A DNA stretch of 64,000 nt from Meandrina meandrites (GCA_963693305.1 OY855915.1:13425840-13489839), one strand, 5' to 3'. Positions 1-10,739 are shown, numbered from the stretch's first letter. The notes: generated by a model not told the origin, from the sequence alone. A program made the numbers and translations.

Positions 1-3000
1 GGTTCCGGCACATTCGTCTTTCGTTTTGCCTAAGACCTTTTTGTTCGCGTTTGAGTGGAGTGGATGCTCCTTCGGGTAGTCACTCGTATCATATTGATTT
101 TCGTTTGATTTGATGTCTTTGTAGACGTCATCCGTTTTGATTTCAAGCAGAAGGCTATCTGTGTCTGTGTACAAGAGCTCGCGCCTTTGGCCGTATTGCT
201 TTTTCAGATGGTTGTAGAAAAAGTCGTACATCAGGATCTTGCTGTTCTCAAGGATAGTCATCCCCGTGTAGACAGGCTTGTTGAGCAGCAGCCGGCTTTT
301 GCGCATGTCGATTCCGACCAGGTCATTTGAAAATATAACATGCCTTGAGTACAAAGGGCTTGCAACCAATTTCCTTATTTTGTCTGTCTCATTGCTGCGC
401 GCTATTTTTATGTCAACACGGTTACGCAGGTTTTCCATGGTTTTGCCGAAAACTGAGTTATTCATTAGCTTGTAAAAGTTCTTTTCAAAGTCGTTCTTTG
501 CTTTTTTCCTGAATTCTGTATTCATTCGGATGTACGGCTCCATCCAGCATTCTTGTTCGAACTCCAACACCCTGTGCACGCGCGTCAGTTTCATGCCCTG
601 CTTCAGATAAAACTGCAAGTTTCTTGAATGCAGGACATAGTTGTTTTTGTTCTCAAGTGTCAGCAGCACCTTCTCGCTGTCCGGGGGTTTCAGCTCCAGC
701 ACTTTCATCAACCTCTTTTGGTAGTCTGACATACATTCCTTTTTCACGACCTTTTTCTCAGGCGCGAGGGGGTAGCTGTTGTGTTCTTCATGCAGTTCTG
801 CTGGATATTCAAGATCAACTTCAAGAATCCATCCATTCCTTGCGTTTTCTTTTTTCTTAAGGATGTCTTCCTCCGTTGGCATAACACGTTTCCATTTAAA
901 ATCCCTTTTGGGGGTGGCTTGCTCATTGCCCAGCCATAGAGGTTGTTCGCGTCGAGATACATGATGTAACTATTCGGTTTGCTGTGGTCATAGTCCGGTA
1001 CCAGCGGGTTGTTTGCCTTCGCGTATCTCTTGCTCACCATTGAGATTCCACCCCGATTCCCCGTTCCACGAAGAGATGCATTTCAAGGTCTGTGAATAAC
1101 TCAAGCTCGACCCCCGTCTTTTTCAAGAGCGCCTCCCATGAGAGGCCTGGCGACGTGTTATAATGCGCCGGATCTAACCCGTACTGCTCTTGGCACAGGT
1201 TTCGGATGTTCTCGAAAACATCTGCCAGCAGGGCGACATCCGTTTTCACGTAAAGATCGTGAAAATCGCCCAACATTTTGCATTCGAAAGTCTCGCAGAC
1301 AGTCTACGCGTGCGTGTACTCATCATCTGTTATGTGCTCGTCGTTCAGCTTGCTGTAAAACTTCTCTTTGTCCGGAAGCCTTGTTTTGCTAAATCTCCCC
1401 CATGAGTCCATGTACTCGTAAGGGTAGATCCCCTTTTTGAACTTACAATTTTCCTGTGATTTTGCTTCCAACTGGTCTTTTTTGTCTGTTAATCTTTTTA
1501 GAGTAAGAATCCCCATTTTTGTTCTTTCTGTGCCATGTAAAAACATTTTTTGTGCCATTGACCACGATAACTGCATTTTTCACTGCCTTCTTCACTGGCT
1601 TCTTCAATGTTAAAAACAGGTAAAGAGTCTAAGAATTCGTCTTTTATCAAATTTTTGTTACAAATATGGCAATCAGTTGCATTTTTGAATTTTTCCCCCT
1701 CTTCGGCCGTCATCACAATCGGCTTTGGTGCGGCCAAACTCTCTCTTATTTTCACCTCTTCTTGCAGAATGTCACCTAAAACCGTTCTCACCGCGTTTTC
1801 ACCCCTGTAAACTTTGGACCCTAAAACTTCACCGTCGCTTCTCACAACCATGTAAGAATGCCCGCATGCCTCATGCCATTCGGTCTTGTGTGTGTAGCTT
1901 TTTTGCTTGCTCTCTGGCACACGCTCACAGCCAGGAATCTTTTTCACTAAAGCCTGAAAGTCCGCATATATCACATATGGCATCTTTATCTGTTTGTGGC
2001 GATTTTGGAAAGAAAGGGTGTTTTTCCCCTCTTCTGGCATCTTAATCCTTGTCGGCCTGCCGTTCACACCATTGCAATAATTTTTGTGGTTCTCCAGCAA
2101 CTCCGCTCTTGTGAAACGAGTTAAGCACATCATGCAATAGAAAGTTTTACTATTTATTGACTTATCAAACAGCAAAGCGCTTTCTCTTTTTACGTATCAA
2201 TAGTGCTGAATTTCCCCTGACTCAATTAACATCAGCTTTATCCTAGGTACATTCGGTTCTTTTCTGCTTATCCTGTGCACAATCATATAATTGTTTTCCC
2301 AGCCAAATACGTTTATTGCCAGTTTTTTTGTTTTGAGCTTCAAGCTTGTCTATCTGTTTTACCGGTGTTGGGAAATCGATGCCCCCATAATTAATACCAT
2401 CGTTAACCGGATATTTGCTTGGTCTTTGCGGGTCCTTTCCATCTTGTGGAGGAAATAAAGCGGCTCTGAGTGCCCACTTCAAACATTCGTTATCTCTGTT
2501 TTTCACGTTGATTATTGCCTTCTTTTTTGCCAGATTGGCTGGAAGAGGTAAATAAGTTCCTCTGCGCAGTGGCTGATAGCGTGCGACATTCACGTACGCA
2601 GTCTCTATCCTTTCCACTTCCCATCCTGATCCCTTCACAGACCAGTTTTCTATTTCTCCCTTTATTCTTTCAATGAATTCATCATATTTTTGTTCTATCA
2701 GTTCTTTATCATGCCTGTTTAAAACATGCGGTTCTTCTTCTTTAAAATAATGCTTCATGTGTTGCGTTTCACCGTTTTTTTCTATGGAAAACTTTACTTG
2801 TAGCCCAAAACTTACTTTTACGCTGTTTATCTTAAAGATTTCTTGTTTACCCAAATCAGTGAACTTTGCTTTATTTTCTCTTGCAAACAAAAGATCTTTA
2901 TTATTTGGATTTGTTTTGGATACAATCATTATCCAAACACGAAGCCATTCCTGGAAATTATTTTGGCTTATATTAAACACTTCATATAAAACAACCAGTT

Positions 3001-3097
3001 CAGGTTCTAATGGTTGAGGAAGGTTTCTGTTTTGCTCCCTCGTTATTGGACCGTAAAACATTTGCAGAACATTGGACGAAAATCTCGCGGCTGCCAT
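1..3097 (-). pseudogene. Family B DNA polymerase (Polinton/Maverick or organellar-viral type), broken, 3' end off window
   Basis: Reads right to left from an ATG at 3097. The first 284 codons (3097-2243) are open and resemble the N-terminal region of dispersed protein-primed PolB genes. A frameshift near 2285 and a TGA at about 2199-2197 follow, then an open block (2175-1498) with a CxxC/HxxxxxC zinc-like motif (CMMCLTRF) and the Exo I region, which reads YADFQAL where the family has DFE. The segment expected between Exo I and the YPYEYMDSW block is largely missing near 1500. That block ends at a TAG (1306-1304), and the LYVKTDVALLADVFEN block (1276 down) follows in the same frame. Frameshifts near 1045 and 905 flank polymerase motif A (DANNLYGWAM). 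From about 900 to base 1 another frame is open and holds motif B (NNSVFGKTMEN) and motif C (YTDTDS). Family assignment rests on these motifs. At least six lesions make it non-functional. It is probably the replicase of a Polinton-like element. Confidence 0.85.
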
Positions 3098-3276
3098 CTC
3101 GGCGTATATACTTGTGCAGATAATTCTTCAATTGGAAAATAATTCTAGCGCACTTTTGTATATAGACAGTGCAGACATTTCTTCAACAGGGAATATTTTT
3201 GTGGCACATCCGCTCGCTCGATAGGCTTGGGGTCACGCGCTTTGTTTACTTCCATGTTTGCGTTATTTTCTCACAC

Positions 3277-3454
3277 ACATATAAACTACTGGGTTCTGGC
3301 GCATCGAGTAGAACAAAAGCTTATTGATATCTAACAAAGCTTTTTCTCAAGAAACGAGGCGAGCATGGGAGACGAGTTTCTTGAGAAAACAGGTTTGTTA
3401 GATATCATGAAGCTTTTGTTCTACTCGATGCGCCAGAACTAGTAGTTTATATGT
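3277..3454. repeat. 178 bp near-perfect palindrome (fold-back element)
   Basis: Arms 3277-3355 and 3376-3454 are reverse complements over about 79 bases with only a few mismatches and small indels, separated by a loop of about 20 bases. Both arms contain GCGCATCGAGTAGAACAAAA or its complement. It lies about 180 bp upstream of the polymerase start, so it may be a terminal structure of that element or an independent fold-back MITE. Confidence 0.85.
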
Positions 3455-4344
3455 TTGTTCTGGAGATATTGTTATATCTTCCTGTTTCAATCAGGAGTTT
3501 GTGATTACTTATTCTGAGTTTCACAAGCGTTTTTCGATTAGGATTTTTTCTAGTCAAATCTAAATAGGGCGAAGGTGTATAACTGGAAAAAGAAGGCGGG
3601 GGATGGGGAGGGGTCAAGTAGATTTCTGCACGCATAGTCAATAAGTCAATAAAGGAAGTGGGTAAGGGGGTGGGGGAGGGTCAGCAAAAAATGTGCTGGC
3701 TTGCAGCCTACGTTACAGCAGCCATGCAGATGGACATGAAAAAAGTGTTTCCCTCCGCTTGGAAATTATTATGCAAATTCTGCGAAAAAGGTTTGTCTTA
3801 TCCACCAACATGGCCGCCTTGTCACGTGGTTGCAAACCATCAATTAGCAGCGCAGTTTTGAAATTGAGGTTTGCACAACCTCGTTTGCACAACCTCCTTC
3901 CAGTCTCTCTCAGAGAAGAGGACCCTGGGAACGAGGTTGGAGGTTTGCTCAATCTTTATTTTGTCTTTCTTAAGAGGCCTACTCGTTATGTAATATGAAA
4001 TGAAATGTACCCGCTATAAATTCCAAAAACAAAACACACGTTCTACCCACAAAACTCTGGACAATTTTATTTATCATTTGCCACAAAAATAAGCTATGTA
4101 GTATTAATGTTAAAAATCTATTGCCATTTCTTCTCTTTTCGTCTTTCTATTTAAATACCTTAAAACAACAGAAATACTGTTTAAAGAGATAAAGGTTTTA
4201 GTTTTTAAAAAAGTGGTGCTGAGAAAATTATCAACTAAAAGTTGAAGGTAAATTAACCGCTGAAGTGAATTTGATTTCAAACGTGAGCACCTCGTCGAAA
4301 TAGATTTGCTGTTTAGATGCTATGTCAAGTTTTACCTTCAAATC
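3455..4344. other. Non-coding stretch with a dispersed repeat fragment
   Basis: No supported gene. Around 3890-3940 there is a segment with the phrase GAGGACCCTGGGAACGAGG, which I believe is a common dispersed repeat in cnidarian genomes (from memory, not checked). The rest is AT-rich sequence without clear structure. Confidence 0.4.
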
Positions 4345-4800
4345 AAAAGAAACTTCCAAATAATAGTTTGCTCGGTTGAAAAACACCAAAGAAGTAACAA
4401 TAAACCAAACACGAACGAGGGTGGTTAAGATTGGGAAAGATTTAGACGGATTACGAACGAAGAACTTGAAAAGTTATGTAGGGCTATTATGCTTTACACA
4501 GAAATTCGTTCACAGAGAAGGAAACCTCAAAATAATAGCTCACTAAGGTAGAAAAACATCAAAGAAGAAATAATAAACCAAAGAGGAACAAGGATGGTTA
4601 AGATTGGGAAAGATTGAGACGGATTACGAATGAAGAACTTGAAAAGTGATATAGGGTTATTATGCGTTACACAGAAATGCTTTCACACAGAAGGAAACCT
4701 CAAAATAATAGTTTACTAAGCTGAAAAAACATCAAAGAAGAAATAATAAATCAAAAAGGGATAAGGATGGTTAAGATTGGGAAAGAAAAGTGATAAGGGG
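4345..4800. repeat. Tandem repeat, 173 bp unit, about 2.6 copies
   Basis: The phrase GGTTAAGATTGGGAAAGA recurs at 4423, 4596 and 4769, exactly 173 bp apart each time, and the surrounding sequence (AACCTCAAAATAATAG, GACGGATTACGAA, GAAGAACTTGAAAAG) recurs with it. The last copy is truncated near 4800. It is a short satellite-like array with no coding content. Confidence 0.85.
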
Positions 4801-4804
4801 TTTA

Positions 4805-5280
4805 TTATGGATTGGAGATAAAACTGGACAAAAAAAAAACAAGAGAAAAGGCGAGAAATAGTCAGGAAAAAAATAACCTCCAGAAAAAAAGGAAAAAAAT
4901 TCATGTAAACACCGGGGAGAAAGTAAACAATGTCGGGTTTAGAATTTAATTAAAATTTTCGGAAAAAAGGCGCGAAAACAAGAGGAGAAAAAAGACGAGA
5001 AAGAGTCGAGAAAAAAACTTTTTCTCACCTTTTTTGACATTTTTCTCGATTGTTTTCGATTATTGTTCTATTTTTTTCGAATTTCCTCTCAATTATTTTC
5101 CGACAGTTTCACGAATATCTTCTGACGTTTTTATCGATTTTTCTGACGATTTCACCAAATTCTCCCTGCCTTTTTTTCGCAAATTTTTTTCCGACTTTTT
5201 TCTGGAACTTACTTTTTCCCAGTTTTTTTCACACCCATTTTTCTGGAGTATTTGTTACTTTTCTCTGACTTTCCTATTTT
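4805..5280. repeat. Purine-rich/pyrimidine-rich fold-back region
   Basis: About 4805-5025 is purine-rich on the plus strand and about 5025-5280 is pyrimidine-rich, and the two halves are imperfect reverse complements. For example, AGTCAG...TAAC...CCAGAAAAA near 4861-4890 mirrors the complement of TTTTTCTGGAG...GTTAC...CTGACT near 5238-5270. The long Phe/Ser-rich open frames here are products of base bias and are not genes. Confidence 0.6.
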
Positions 5281-5289
5281 CCTCCCACC

Positions 5290-5451
5290 ATCCCCGGTCG
5301 GGCTGCCTTAGGACGCCACTCCCGCTCTCCGAGAGTCTGTAGACGCGGGCGGGCGGGCGTACGCACCAAATTTTCTCGGCCTCATGGGTTTACCAAAAAT
5401 TCTTACCCATGGTGCTCTGCTAGCGCATCGCGCGAAGGAGCTCTGCTATAA
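5290..5451. other. GC-rich spacer before minisatellite
   Basis: A short GC-rich patch with a (GCGG)n-like run (GCGGGCGGGCGGGCG near 5346) and CpGs, unlike the AT-rich flanks. It may be the end of a mobile element. No gene is seen. Confidence 0.35.
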
Positions 5452-6045
5452 ACTTAGGCTAACGAAGTTAAACGGAGGCAAACGACGATAAACGTAGGTA
5501 AACGATGTTAGACGTAGCCAAACGAGGATAAACGTAGGCAAACGAAGTTAAGGGTAGACAAACGATGTTAAACTTGGGCAAACGAAGTTAAACGCAGGCA
5601 AACGACGATAAAGGTAGGTAAAAGAACTTAAACATAGTCAAACGAGGATAAACGTAGGCAAACGAAGTAAAACAAAGGCAAACGAAGTAAAACAAAGGCA
5701 AACGAAGTTAAGGGCCGTAGGGAAACAAAGTTAAATGTAGGCAAACGAAGTTAAAGTCCGTAAGGAAACGAAATTAAACGTAGGCAAACGAAGACAAAGG
5801 TAGGCGAACGAAGTTAAACGTACACAAACAAAGTTAAAGGTAGGCAATCAACGATGAACACAGGCAAACGAAGTTGAACGTAGAGAAACGAAGTTCAACG
5901 AAGTTAAACGTAGACAAACGAGGTTAAACGTAGAGACACGAACTTAAATGTAAGCAAACCAGGATAAACAAAAGCAAACGAAGTTTATAAAGTTTATAAA
6001 GTTTATAAATGTAAGCAAACCAGGATAAACAAAAGCAAACGAAGC
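5452..6045. repeat. Minisatellite of about 20 bp units
   Basis: Roughly 600 bp built from variants of AAACGAAGTTAAACGTAGGC, alternating AAACGAAGTT/AAACGATGTT and AAACGTAGGC/AAAGGTAGGC half-units of about 10 bp. Copies diverge by substitutions and small insertions. A three-fold AGTTTATAA run sits near 5983-6007, followed by a repeat of the 5945-5980 segment. Confidence 0.9.
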
Positions 6046-6333
6046 ATCCCTCGTGTATTTTTTGATGTGCTCGCAACACAGGAAATCTGGACAAACTGTG
6101 TGTGAAGATTTACATTGTTGTAGCGAATATATGAGATTTATAGAATGGTTTGTAGAATTGAGTACAATACCAAAAATATGAACAGATACAAGCTGAACAA
6201 AAGAAGTTAATCATAGCCGATGGGCTGATGTCAATGTTGCGATGGTAACAGGGAGGACAGCTGAGGATGACACATTTTAATTTAAAAAACAACATAATTT
6301 AATTCACGATCTAGCAATTATGTATTTTAAGTA

Positions 6334-6437
6334 AGGGTTATTTTGAGGCAACAAGGGGAAATGTGATTTATTTACCGAGGGTGCAACCCGAGGCCAATAA
6401 ATCACATATCCCTGAGGTGCCTAAAAATAACCGGCTT
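6334..6437. repeat. Inverted-repeat (MITE-like) element
   Basis: Left arm about 6334-6372 (GGTTATTTTGAGGCA...ATGTGATTTATT) and right arm about 6397-6437 (AATAAATCACAT...TGCCTAAAAATAACC) are imperfect reverse complements around a short CGAGG-GTGCAACC-CGAGG centre. It is a likely non-autonomous palindromic element. Confidence 0.65.
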
Positions 6438-7096
6438 ATTTTTTTCACATTGGCAAGGTATCAACTGTGGCGTAAAATTATAAGAAACACGCTTTTCTTT
6501 GCTTGTTTTTACATTGATACGCTGAAGAAAAACAAATATTTTTCCGGACTCGCAGTAAACAATAGCAAAAAGGTTCCGAAAGTTGCACTGGGGTTTCCAT
6601 ATGGTAAAAATTTATAATAAACAGGTTTTTTTTTCCGTTTTTGACGCGCCAACCAAAAAGCCAATATATGCGTTCAAAACAAGCTGCCGAAAGTATGCAC
6701 TAGGATTTTATTGTATTAAGCCATATACATATGGATTAATACTGACATTCCAGGTATTTATCTGACTTATTTCATGATATTATTCATGAGAGATTATTAT
6801 ATGAAGCCCCTTTCCAGGACGACAAAAGCTGACTAATGAGTACTACATTGTCTTTGTTTTGTTATATTGTTGCCATTGTGCGGTTTTCTCAGAATGGCCC
6901 CATCGCGCGCTTTCACGCTTTCACAAAAATTGTGATTTGTCAACCTTATTTCAAGAACACAAGGTTGTTTGATGGTTTGATAGTTTGTTTTGCTCTGTGC
7001 AATGTTCGCAAGGGTTAGTGTTTTTTTTCTACAGCGTCTTTGTGGCAGTAGGCTGAAAATGTAAGTACAAAGGAATATTTTATGAAGAGTTGAACC
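6438..7096. other. Non-coding, weak internal repetition
   Basis: Two short related segments (near 6575-6600 and 6685-6715, both with CCGAAAGT..GCACT) suggest a small decayed duplication. A 144-codon minus-strand open frame (7267-6833) lacks recognisable motifs or coding composition and is not called. Confidence 0.4.
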
Positions 7097-7255
7097 AATG
7101 AAAGGAACGTGGTCACTGCGGCCAAAGCTTGTAGACAGATTCAAATTCCAGATAGTTTGAAAGGAACCTTTAAGGAATACCATGTTTTCAAGAATGAGAT
7201 GCACGTTCTTGAATTCAAACAGGATGATGAAGGGGAAATTAGGCAGCAACAAATC
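7097..7255 (+). pseudogene. Unrecognised short coding-like remnant
   Basis: A 53-codon open stretch on the plus strand has protein-like, charged composition (for example GTFKEYHVFKNEMHVLEF and DDEGEIRQQQ). It ends at a TGA (7256-7258) and stays open in the same frame for a further 18 codons or so. No start codon, splice context or family is recognised. It may be debris of a gene or transposon, or chance. Confidence 0.2.
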
Positions 7256-7345
7256 TGAGAATGGCATGGCCTAAATTTAACTGAACTTAGAAAATCTGGA
7301 GTAATTTTACAATAGCGGTCCATTCTAAAAGTGCAAGGTTCATTT

Positions 7346-7520
7346 CCTGCCACCCTGGTTTGTGGTGTCACAGTTAGTTTGAATTTCTTAAATAATGAGA
7401 TAAAAAATTTAAGTCATTTTGCCACCACGGGCCGTGTTGTCACAGTTAGTTTCAATTTTCATAACTAGTGAGATAAATATTTAATTTCTCCCGCCATCGT
7501 GGTCTGTGGTGTCGCAGTTA
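7346..7520. repeat. Tandem repeat of about 72 bp, about 2.4 copies
   Basis: The phrase GTGTCACAGTTAGTTT followed by an AATGAGATAAA-like segment recurs near 7366, 7437 and (diverged) 7508. The copies differ by a few substitutions. Confidence 0.7.
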
Positions 7521-8401
7521 CAGTAAACACCCGCAAATAAATCGCCCCGGCAGATAAGTGGCACCCTGAATTTAGAAACTAAAATTTTGGCAATCAAGAT
7601 ACAGTAGCCCATTCTTTCAAGATTATGACGTGGACCAGGAGGGCGAGCTTGAAATTAACAATATACAGTAGACCAGAGAATTGTTGAAGGCGAACAAATT
7701 TAGCTTGAGACTGAAAAAACAAAAATCACAGCATAGTGGAAGATATTTCAAATGATCATCTTCCTGTACTTTTGTATCAACACATAGCACTATCAAAGGA
7801 ATTTGAACGCAGTTAACGACTCCCAGGAACAAAACGAAGCAAAGCATTAATCATTTGCTTAACCGCATTCACCTCAACAGTTTGTTTAACATGCTTGCTC
7901 AGGATAGCCATGAACCTCAGCCAAATTTGCTGTGACATAAAGCCAGGATGTTCTCAAACTGAACCGTACTTATATGCCATTGTGTATGGCATGCAAACTA
8001 TAAATGAGGAAGATTTAAGGAATTGTGCTACATGTGAGGCTTACTCTACAAGTGGATCGCTGGTAGAGTGATCCATGATTTTGCACTCGCTACTTTCCTC
8101 GCCTGCAAGCAGGCTCTCTGCAGGAAACCCTGATTGTTTGTATTTCCAGAAACAGTGGTTAGTGACTAGTGATACATACATATCTCACGCATATTTATTT
8201 TACTAATTAATACCCTATGTGTGCTTCACTTCTGCCTGCTATTCAAAGTACCGGAAATAATAAATGAATATTATCATAATAGATATCTCACAATCCTCTG
8301 CGCTGTATATATTACCGTGATTCCTTCCTTTGTGCACAGTTCTCCTACGACATCACTCGTTGTGTATGCGAAGTTTTTCTGTTTAACTCTGTCACCGTGT
8401 C
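7521..8401. other. No gene seen
   Basis: AT-rich sequence. 7523-7560 resembles the start of a dispersed repeat (AAACACCCGCAAATAA). No open frame with coding character, RNA gene or clear repeat structure was found in the rest. Confidence 0.4.
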
Positions 8402-8621
8402 ATGGCCCAACCCCCTCCCGTGCAGCGTCCGTTGCAAGTCAGGGCGCAAGATGTTTTGGCTAACGTTCAAGCTGCCCCTGCGGTTCCTGTTCCTCAACAT
8501 GGTCCACAAGCTGTTCCTGCTGTCCCTGCACGCGTGGCCGTACCGGATAATGAAGAAGTGGTTAATGCTGACAATGCAAACCAAAACCCGGCACCTCCTG
8601 CAGTTCCTGAACCTGCGCTCG
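8402..8621 (+). CDS. Candidate first exon, Pro/Ala/Val-rich protein
   Basis: An ATG at 8402 opens a 73-codon frame (begins MAQPPPVQRPLQV) dominated by Pro, Ala, Val and Gln. It runs to CTCGAG at 8621, followed directly by GTAAAA, a plausible splice donor in phase 0. A plausible acceptor lies at about 10,042-10,047 after a pyrimidine tract, where a 40 to 50 codon frame (LECRLKQGYNSPPG) is open. The intervening sequence holds the 89 bp array. Such low-complexity N-termini are common in retroelement gag-like proteins, and a broken RT lies 1.7 kb downstream, so this may be the 5' part of that element. It could also be chance composition. No domain is recognised. Confidence 0.35.
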
Positions 8622-8700
8622 AGGTAAAACCGTGTTTCTTTCTTTCTCATTTTGCTTATGACATATGCCCCACACAAGTGGGCGTGGAGTTTTTAATGTG

Positions 8701-9260
8701 TGATACCACTCGAGCGCGAGTGATGCCAGTCGAGAGCGACTGAAGGAAAACCTTGTTACTCGAGCATGAGTGCAAGGCAGAATTGTGAGTGATGCCGCTC
8801 GAGTGCGAGCGTTGCCAGTCAAGAGCGACTGAGGGAAAACCTTGTTACTCGAGCACGAGTGCAAGGCAGAATTGTGAGTGATGCCGCTCAAGTGCGAGCG
8901 ATGCCAGTCGAGAGCGACTGAGGGAAAACCTTGTTACTCGAGCATGAGTGCAAGGCAGAATTGTAAGAGATGCCGCTCGAGTGCGAGCGTTGCCAGTCGA
9001 GAGCGACTAAGGGAAGAGCTTGTTACTCGCACATAAGTGCAAAGCGGATACTTTTTTGCCACATCGGAACTGTGAGTGACGCGCTTGAGTGCGAGCGATG
9101 CCAGTCTAGATCGACTGAGGGAAAGCTGGAAAAGCTTGTTACGCACGTAAGCATTGTTGCAACGCAGATGCTCGTCAAGTATGTTTGGATTTATTTTCTT
9201 GCCACTCTTGAATGCGAGTGATGCGCTCGAGTGCGAGTGTTGGCAGTTGTGAGCCACTGA
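8701..9260. repeat. Tandem array of 89 bp hairpin-containing units
   Basis: Copies start at 8701, 8790, 8879 and 8968 (period exactly 89), then two degenerate, insertion-bearing copies start near 9077 and 9221. Each good unit contains the perfect hairpin CAGTCG-AGAG-CGACTG, or a one-base variant, and CTCGAG-type motifs. Open frames through it are repeat artefacts. Confidence 0.9.
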
Positions 9261-10254
9261 GGAAAAGCTCAGTAGAAGAGTTTTGTTATTTCGGCTTTTA
9301 GCGTAATGCGGACGCTAGCCGAGAAAATTTGAATATTTTCAAAATGTCACCGGGTACGAGTGATGCTAGTCGAAACGTGTGCAAGCCAAGACAAAATGCT
9401 TGTCAAATTGCTTTATGAATTCATTCTACTCGTGAATTATGTCGCCCGGGCGTGTGTTGCCAGGTGTTTGCCAAGGTGTTGCCAAGTGCGTTTCAAATTT
9501 TTCTCGCTTTCCAGAATGCCTCTTGAGTGCAAATGTTATTGGTCAAGGACGATCGAAGGAGGAATTTTTTCCGGTCGCTCTCAAGTGCACATCAAACTAG
9601 TGCTGTTCAGGCTTATCTGAATGATTTAGATAATATGCCACTTTAACGCGTGTGTGACCCTAAAATGCTATAGTCAGCGCGGCAAAAGTTTACTTTGTCT
9701 GCAAAGTTTTGTTTGGTCGAGTGCTTTCGTTCCAAGACAATTATTTGTCTTGCCGCTTGAGTGCTTGAAAGGTAAAACGCTGGTCAACTTTTTTCTTTTG
9801 CAAGAAGTATCTATTTAATAGTTGACGTTTTCGCTTTTATTGAGCGGGCCACGGCGAATTTTTCAAATGTTTTGTTGCTCTGCTTATAACTACAGCGTAA
9901 AACAACGTAGTTTGTTTATGAATATATTTTTCATTAAGTGTTGTCAACCCACGCTGAATTTGAATGATAATAAAGTGGTTCTTTGGCTTTAATTTTGTTA
10001 GCGTTTGTTCTCCTCTCAACTTTTTTCCCTCCTTGTGTTACCAGCTGAGTTGGAGTGTCGCTTGAAACAGGGGTACAACTCTCCTCCCGGTTTATCTGGG
10101 TCAAGCTGCCATTCCTCCTCCTCTGGTGGCCACTATTTCATTCTCCTTTTCGTCTTTTATGTACTTGGGCTTTATTTTTATCCTTTTCCGCTTTGTTTGT
10201 AAAACCAAACAAAACCGTTCTTTTCCCGTACCGAGAACTGCAAATCTGATCCTA
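9261..10254. other. No gene seen; decayed continuation of the hairpin repeat and one candidate acceptor
   Basis: 9261-9600 keeps scattered pieces of the 89 bp unit (GAGTGCAAATG, TCAAGTGCACA). A pyrimidine tract ending in AG at about 10,042-10,047 could be a splice acceptor for the exon-like ORF at 8402. Nothing else is supported. Confidence 0.3.
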
Positions 10255-10735
10255 CTCCTTGCGTAGACGTGTTCCAGTCTAGAGTTACTGAGTTGGTGAC
10301 CATGGATATGTGGCCACTAGAGTGTGAGGCGGAATTGGCAGTTCCCTGTTCTTTGACCGCCCTTTTCGTTTGGACAACCTTTCACAATTACCCAGATACC
10401 TTATGAAAGGATGTTACCAAACAACTTTAGACGACAAGTCAGGCTATGATCACATTCTCTTTGACTTTCCAAGTTGTAAGTTCTTTGGCATCAGGTGGAC
10501 AGGATGGTTTTTGTTTTGGGAGGAATATTTCTGCCTATGTTTATCTTTCCACCGGCCTCCTAGTATCGCATTTCTTAAGTTCAATAGGAGTGCCTTGCTC
10601 TTTGTATATCGATGATAGGCACAATGGTTAGTTGCAGTCCAAAACTTCCGACCATGCGGCGAGTACTTTAGCTACTCCTTCAGACGAATCACGTTTTGCC
10701 GTTTCAAAGGCTGCGGTTTTCCTCGCAACCCATTT
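10255..10735 (+). pseudogene. DIRS/Ngaro-like reverse transcriptase fragment, broken
   Basis: The plus strand encodes an RT core resembling the cnidarian DIRS/Ngaro (tyrosine-recombinase) retroelement group: RLDNLSQLPRYL, then TTLDDKSGYDHILF (motif A region) and FFGIRWTGW. After a frameshift near 10,510-10,525 it continues with STGLLVSHFLSSIGVPCSLY and the catalytic YIDD box (about 10,606-10,617). An in-frame TAG follows shortly (HNG-stop-LQ, near 10,629). The match then ends abruptly at about 10,735, where an unrelated duplicated segment begins, so the 3' part (RNase H, recombinase) is absent. Family placement is from remembered motif phrasing. Another RT class with the DDKSGYDH phrase is possible. 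Confidence 0.7.
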
Positions 10736-10739
10736 TCAC

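Noticed and set aside
5034..5342. 102-codon Phe/Ser-rich ORF
   Set aside because: Pyrimidine-tract composition artefact within the fold-back region; no domain or splice support.
6833..7267. 144-codon minus-strand ORF
   Set aside because: No recognisable domain, no start or splice context, and the opposite strand has a more protein-like stretch.
8701..9260. CRISPR-like array
   Set aside because: The 89 bp units are contiguous repeats without unique spacers, in eukaryotic sequence.
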